DNA from: Anaerolineales bacterium
Lineage (GTDB): Bacteria; Chloroflexota; Anaerolineae; 4572-78; J111
Length of the DNA: 64,000 nucleotides
Direction of reading: 5' to 3'
Assembly (NCBI GenBank): GCA_020634935.1
Contig: JACKAT010000028.1
Span: 1-64,000, forward strand
Shown: piece after piece, positions 60,087 through 64,000 of the stretch
How positions within the stretch are numbered: the stretch's first letter is position 1
How the letters are laid out: each line of letters opens with the position of its first letter
Position numbers and translations under genes: made by a program
Notes under the pieces: generated by a model
Databases searched by the model: none
What the model saw: the letters and a program-made list of their open reading frames with translations, nothing else
Told to the model about the DNA's origin: nothing

Positions 60087-60129
60087 AACTAAAAGAGCCG
60101 GACAGTTATTTTATCCGGCTCTTTTAGTT
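60087..60129. terminator. Strong bidirectional terminator
   Basis: AACTAAAAGAGCCGGA and TCCGGCTCTTTTAGTT form a perfect 16-bp stem around an 11-nt loop, with A and T tracts at the base so that it can work from both sides. It begins 8 bp after the dioxygenase-like gene stop. Confidence 0.93.
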
Positions 60130-60251
60130 CTCTGGGGCGATTTAAGATCAGTTATTCGGCGGCACTTGCCTGTTCGAGCCAGGGGACAGTCATAAGAAGA
60201 GACTGTTATCTTTATCAGTGCGCGTCATCTAGGATCATCGCTAAACTTTCC

Positions 60252-62159
60252 CTAATTTGACTGCTTAATTATTACCGGTATGAATGTGGGGATGATCGCA
60301 GACTCACAAACTGGCGGCTCGATATTAGTGGCTGTGTCAAGGCTTACATCGTCCACGAGGAAGCCGGTATGGTTTGTTGCATTATTGGTAGCACGGAAGC
60401 GAATACGAATGGTTTGTCCCTTGTACGCATCCAGGGGGAATCCTTCCGCCTGCCACTGATTCCTGAGGTTATCATTACTCAGGGTTTGGAGGGTTTGGAG
60501 AACATGGTTGTGGGTGTCCAGAATTTCCACATACATAAAATCATTGGCGACGGCCGGAGCGACATCGTCCGCAGACACCGCAGCGTTGGTTGTCTCGTGT
60601 GATCGAAGCGAGAGGGTGGATGGCGTCCATAATTCGAGCGGACGTTGGGTAATGAAGGGGGGCAAATTGGATGCTGGCGGGCTTGTGGATAGAACGGTAG
60701 GAGTCTTGGGTTCACTTGAGAACATCAACCAGTGATAACCCAACATAGGACTTGCCACGGTAGGGGAGATTGTAACCTGCTGATAGATATGATCGTTGGC
60801 GTTGGCGTAACCACCCAAATACGCTCCGTAATTGCCCGTGCGTCCTGCTCCCGATGTGATTAGCTCAAAGAAGCCAGAGGAGCCCTGCACCCAAGGCGGG
60901 CTGCCTGAGCCCCCTTCAAAAGAACCGTTACCGATTAAATCCTGGCTGAAACGAAAAACTAAAACGGTAAGTTTCCGGGGGGGGCAGCTCCCGGCTGTTT
61001 CAAGGTCCGTGATACAAAAGTCGGAGGTGGGGCCAATTTCGTAAGCATTTACGCCCGGTAGTCGATTATTCACCGCATCGTCAATTAAGACCTTAGCCAG
61101 TAGATTAGGATGTGTGTTTGGGGTCCCCGTTGCTACTCCGCCTGAAATAACAATCGTATAGATAATACTACCATTACTAAATTGACCTGTACGCGAGACC
61201 GTTGGCGTAGTATCAGGCGTGTCCTGGAAGGTAATGGGGTAATTATTCAGCCAGGGACCGTTGGCGCCAGCTATATTGAGTTGGGCTGTATCGACCTGCG
61301 TCCAATAAGCAATACCAAAAAGTTTAAAGAGCTGTACCAGTTCCTGAAGGGTTGGATTGCCCTGAATGGTTTGCTCGGCGGCGAAGTCATGGTAATGGGT
61401 ATTGAAATGATCGACGAAGTCGTTGGCAGCTTGAGCCGCTTTGGCGCTAGCGCCGCTGCCCGGTAAATAAGCCCAATTTAGGTTGACCTTGGTATTTGAG
61501 AACACAATCCCATAGGGATCGCCTGGAACAGTTTCCAGGTTAAGCGTTGGCGAGAACCAAAACCGTTGGCTAATGGGCAGAGGGGTTGTATCTTTCAAAG
61601 CCAAGTAGCGATCAAAGAAGCTTACGTAGCCGGGTACACTGGAGGTGAAAGGATCGGTAGGATGCAGATTATCTTTACCCAGGCTGTAAGACTTTAGCAA
61701 GCGGTCGGCTTCAAAAAAGGTGTAACCATAATGCGCGTCGCCAATGTTACCAAAATATTCAACCAGTTGATAACTAGGGTCAGGCGATGGCGTGGTGCCG
61801 ATAGTAACTCCGGGATATTCAGGGGCCGCGTGAACGGCCCGCATGGCCACGGCCAAGTTTTCTCGCAAATAATTGTAGTCCATCATCGGCAGCGTCCCGG
61901 TGATTTGGCCGATGAGGATTAATTCTTTGGTATTGGGATCGTAAGTAGCGCCAACAATATCGTTGAAATTTGGACAGACGGTGGGTTGTTGAAGGTCGGT
62001 GGAGGATAAAGAGGTGAATTTTATAGGGGAGCGATGATGGGTGGGTTGAGTCGAGGTCGAGGGAGGAGAACCGGCGCTGGCCAGGCCGATAACCAGGCCG
62101 CAGACTAATAGTAGGGCCAGTATGATAGGCCCGATTATTTTGGCAATTTTGTTATACAC
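60252..62159 (-). CDS. Large secreted protein of unknown function
   Basis: 635 residues with a signal peptide (IIGPIILALLLVCGLVIGLASAG). The first part includes FNDIVGATYDPNTKELILIGQI, reminiscent of the DUF1598-like start in secreted proteins. The middle has no recognised fold. A beta-rich C-terminal module (LIGNGSFEGGSGSPPWVQGS to FLVDDVSLDT, about residues 410-615) looks like a galactose-binding/CBM-type jelly roll. The protein ends FIPVIIKQSN, like the short hydrophobic FxPxxxK tails I have seen on exported Chloroflexota proteins. It carries few Cys. No function is assigned. Confidence 0.7.
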   Translation of the reverse strand: MYNKIAKIIGPIILALLLVCGLVIGLASAGSPPSTSTQPTHHRSPIKFTSLSSTDLQQPTVCPNFNDIVGATYDPNTKELILIGQITGTLPMMDYNYLRENLAVAMRAVHAAPEYPGVTIGTTPSPDPSYQLVEYFGNIGDAHYGYTFFEADRLLKSYSLGKDNLHPTDPFTSSVPGYVSFFDRYLALKDTTPLPISQRFWFSPTLNLETVPGDPYGIVFSNTKVNLNWAYLPGSGASAKAAQAANDFVDHFNTHYHDFAAEQTIQGNPTLQELVQLFKLFGIAYWTQVDTAQLNIAGANGPWLNNYPITFQDTPDTTPTVSRTGQFSNGSIIYTIVISGGVATGTPNTHPNLLAKVLIDDAVNNRLPGVNAYEIGPTSDFCITDLETAGSCPPRKLTVLVFRFSQDLIGNGSFEGGSGSPPWVQGSSGFFELITSGAGRTGNYGAYLGGYANANDHIYQQVTISPTVASPMLGYHWLMFSSEPKTPTVLSTSPPASNLPPFITQRPLELWTPSTLSLRSHETTNAAVSADDVAPAVANDFMYVEILDTHNHVLQTLQTLSNDNLRNQWQAEGFPLDAYKGQTIRIRFRATNNATNHTGFLVDDVSLDTATNIEPPVCESAIIPTFIPVIIKQSN

Positions 62160-62185
62160 TTTATTCTCCCTCTCACTGTGGAAGA

Positions 62186-63736
62186 TTAACTTAAATTTAC
62201 CCGTTCGAGCGCTGCCTTTATTGACTCACTATCGGGCAGGCTAAGTTCTTCATATAATTGCAAAGCTTGCTGATAGTAATCTCGCGCCACCTCCAATTCC
62301 CCGAAAATTTCGGCTATAATGCCTAAGCGGTAGGTTAGCTTAGCTAGATGAAAAGCAAATCGCGGCCCGGCTTGTTGAAAAACAGGGTAGCTGGCCTGGT
62401 AGTGGTCTCGAGCTTCGGCAAATTGTCCCCGGGCCTGAGCCACCAAACCCAGTTGCAGGTGAGTTTGGGCCGCATCCGGTTGAAAGTTAGCTGGTTCCTG
62501 GATAGCCAGGCTCTTATCGTAATATTGCTCGGCTTCGTCAAACTGCTTTTGATCATGAGCAATCAGGCCTAATTGATACCAAGCGCCAGCCTGGTCCCGT
62601 TCTGCTCCCCGAGTTGCGGAGAAAGATGCTAAGCTTTGGTGAATTTGGGCTAAGGCTTCAGGATATTTCAATTGACGATAATAAATAATACCCAGTTGAA
62701 AGCGGGTTTTGGCTTCCAGATAGCCTTCTCTCAGCCGTTGGCATTCATCCAAGCTGGGGTTGAGCCAGGTCTGTGCTTCATCAAGGTTGTTTCTGGATAA
62801 GGCCAACGCCCCCAACTGCATTTGCGTATGGATTAGCCCTACGCCATCCCCCAACCTCTCTTTTATCTCCAGACTTTTGACATAATAGCTGCGAGCCGTT
62901 TGATAGTGACCTTGGGCTTGGGCGATGATACCCAATTGATTGAACACGCTGGCCTGACCTGGCAAATCGCGTAGTTGTTCTCGAAGGGCCAGTGTTTCTT
63001 CGAAATACGGCTCGGCCTCTGCCCAAAGGCGCTGCTCGATAGCCAATACGCCTAATTGATGGAGCGAAGCAGCTACCAAGTAGAGATCACCCTGATCACG
63101 TCTGAGTTGCAAACTTTCCTCATACATCGCTTTAGCTTTGGCATAATCGCCCTGATCGTGAGCTAACATACCGAGCTGATGCAAAGAGCGGGAGCGACCA
63201 ATCGTATCGTCTGGCTGCCTCATATCCATCGCCTGCCGATAATATGTCTCTGCGGTTAAAAAATCACCCTGGCTGTGGGCAATCCAGCCAAGTCGATGGG
63301 TTGCCTCAGCCCAAACTTCGGTTTGATGCAATTGAACGGCAAGCTCAACACTGGTTTTGTAACAACCTTCCGCTTCCGTTCGTTGTCCTTTTCTGTCGTA
63401 AAGTAGGCCTAAGTCAAAAACTAGCTGGCAGAGAACGTCAAGGTTATTTGTAATGAGGCTGGCCACCGCAGACCGTTTGAGACATAAGATACCTTCTTGC
63501 CAACGTCCTCTTTGATCAAAATAACTGCGCAGACAATTCCCAAATTCAACAACCATTGGCCAACGTTCAGTGTTGTAGCACCATTGAGCGCTGGCAAGAA
63601 TAAGCAGAGCATCATTATCGTCTAGTTCCCACGGCTGATGGCCATAATCTTGAGCCAGCGCTAAACGACGTTGCGCAGTTATCTCTTCGCGTTTCTGAAA
63701 AAACGCTTTAGCAGCATTCTCGTTACCGGCTTGCAT
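62186..63736 (-). CDS. TPR-repeat protein, likely split partner of a STAND NTPase
   Basis: 516 residues consisting almost entirely of about ten TPR units of roughly 40 residues, each with a pattern like HQLGMLAHDQGDYAKAKAMYEESLQLR. This is the tail architecture of NB-ARC/STAND signalling NTPases. The ATG lies one base after the stop of the upstream NTPase frame, and AAGGA is about 10 bp before it, so separate translation is possible. The alternative is a +1 frameshift that split one STAND-TPR protein in two. TPR tails usually bind the ligand that activates the NTPase. Confidence 0.85.
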   Translation of the reverse strand: MQAGNENAAKAFFQKREEITAQRRLALAQDYGHQPWELDDNDALLILASAQWCYNTERWPMVVEFGNCLRSYFDQRGRWQEGILCLKRSAVASLITNNLDVLCQLVFDLGLLYDRKGQRTEAEGCYKTSVELAVQLHQTEVWAEATHRLGWIAHSQGDFLTAETYYRQAMDMRQPDDTIGRSRSLHQLGMLAHDQGDYAKAKAMYEESLQLRRDQGDLYLVAASLHQLGVLAIEQRLWAEAEPYFEETLALREQLRDLPGQASVFNQLGIIAQAQGHYQTARSYYVKSLEIKERLGDGVGLIHTQMQLGALALSRNNLDEAQTWLNPSLDECQRLREGYLEAKTRFQLGIIYYRQLKYPEALAQIHQSLASFSATRGAERDQAGAWYQLGLIAHDQKQFDEAEQYYDKSLAIQEPANFQPDAAQTHLQLGLVAQARGQFAEARDHYQASYPVFQQAGPRFAFHLAKLTYRLGIIAEIFGELEVARDYYQQALQLYEELSLPDSESIKAALERVNLS

Positions 63737-63737
63737 G

Positions 63738-64000
63738 CTATGCCATTCCTTGCTGACTCCATAGCTCAGGGAGATCGCTATTTACAAAACTTCGCGTTAG
63801 TTCATGAATGGCATATCGCTTTTTGCCTTCGGGTTGAGACACATTAATTAGAGACAGTTTGATTAATTGATTTATGGCGGCTGTTAAATCATCATCATGA
63901 TCTATAGAAAAGGGGACATCGAGCAGTTCGTTCAACGAAACGGAGGTGGGCGCGCCACCCAAATATATCAACACTTCTTGAGCCGGTAACGAAAGTTTCT
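63738..64000 (-). CDS. C-terminal part of a STAND/NB-ARC-type NTPase (5' end beyond window)
   Basis: 87 codons are visible, open through the right edge of the window: LSLPAQEVLIYLGGAPTSVSLNELLDVPF then LIKLSLINVSQ...KKRYAIHELTRSFVNSDLPELW. This is the winged-helix segment that follows the NTPase of NB-ARC-like proteins, with the HELTRSF motif at its end. The P-loop would lie outside the window. The stop codon precedes the TPR gene by one base. Confidence 0.75.
   Translation of the reverse strand, partial: KLSLPAQEVLIYLGGAPTSVSLNELLDVPFSIDHDDDLTAAINQLIKLSLINVSQPEGKKRYAIHELTRSFVNSDLPELWSQQGMA

Overview
The window looks like a chromosomal segment of a Chloroflexota bacterium (Anaerolineae or Caldilineae type is my best guess). 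The hints are the lipoprotein with valine/glutamate repeats after the lipobox, a secreted protein ending in an FIPVIIK-like tail, large PAS/GAF sensor kinases of the HisKA_2 type, a NrfD-anchored formate dehydrogenase, and intergenic spaces full of palindromic repeats. No rRNA or single-copy marker gene is present, so the assignment rests on gene style only.

Layout. (1) 1-11.3 kb, minus strand: four consecutive paralogous multi-PAS sensor histidine kinases, the first cut by the window edge, with no response regulator. (2) 11.9-18.4 kb: a beta-helical carbohydrate-binding lipoprotein, a membrane-anchored sulfite-oxidase-like molybdoenzyme, PhoU, a VOC protein and a methyltransferase. (3) 19.1-22.5 kb: an IS91-type element (tyrosine recombinase plus HUH transposase) followed by AT-rich small genes and a gene remnant. 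(4) 22.5-31.5 kb, minus strand: a formate dehydrogenase locus. Its catalytic subunit has an in-frame UGA followed at the canonical distance by a SECIS hairpin with a GGTCT loop, so it is read here as one 1045-residue selenoprotein. The iron-sulfur subunit, a NrfD membrane subunit, FdhE, FdhD and three accessory or unknown proteins follow. (5) 31.5-38.5 kb: repeat-rich DNA with a 41-bp tandem array, MITE-like elements, and an island of small toxin-antitoxin genes (DUF5615/DUF433, BrnT-like with a CopG-YgiT-like antitoxin, UPF0175 with a broken DUF3368). (6) 38.6 kb: tRNA-Cys with a terminator.

(7) 39-57.7 kb: the main metabolic block, which I read as an ectoine/5-hydroxyectoine uptake and degradation locus. 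DoeB/EutE and DoeA/EutD are divergent from a GntR regulator with a clear promoter and operator. Downstream are an EhuB-like binding protein duplicated within one polypeptide, a trans-sulfuration-type PLP enzyme, a second DoeA/EutD, the EhuC, EhuD and EhuA transporter subunits, EutC, and then Kbl, Tdh and EutB. The usual DoeC/DoeD pair and EutA are absent from the window. That makes the PLP enzyme and the Tdh-Kbl pair candidates for an alternative fate of diaminobutyrate or hydroxy-diaminobutyrate. Tdh has lost all four structural-zinc cysteines.

(8) 58-64 kb: a DMT transporter, a ring-cleaving-dioxygenase-like VOC protein, a large secreted protein, and a TPR protein with the end of a STAND/NB-ARC-type NTPase split from it by a stop codon and frame change.

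The intergenic regions carry several distinct repeat families, listed individually. Three loci have tandem units of exactly 41 bp.
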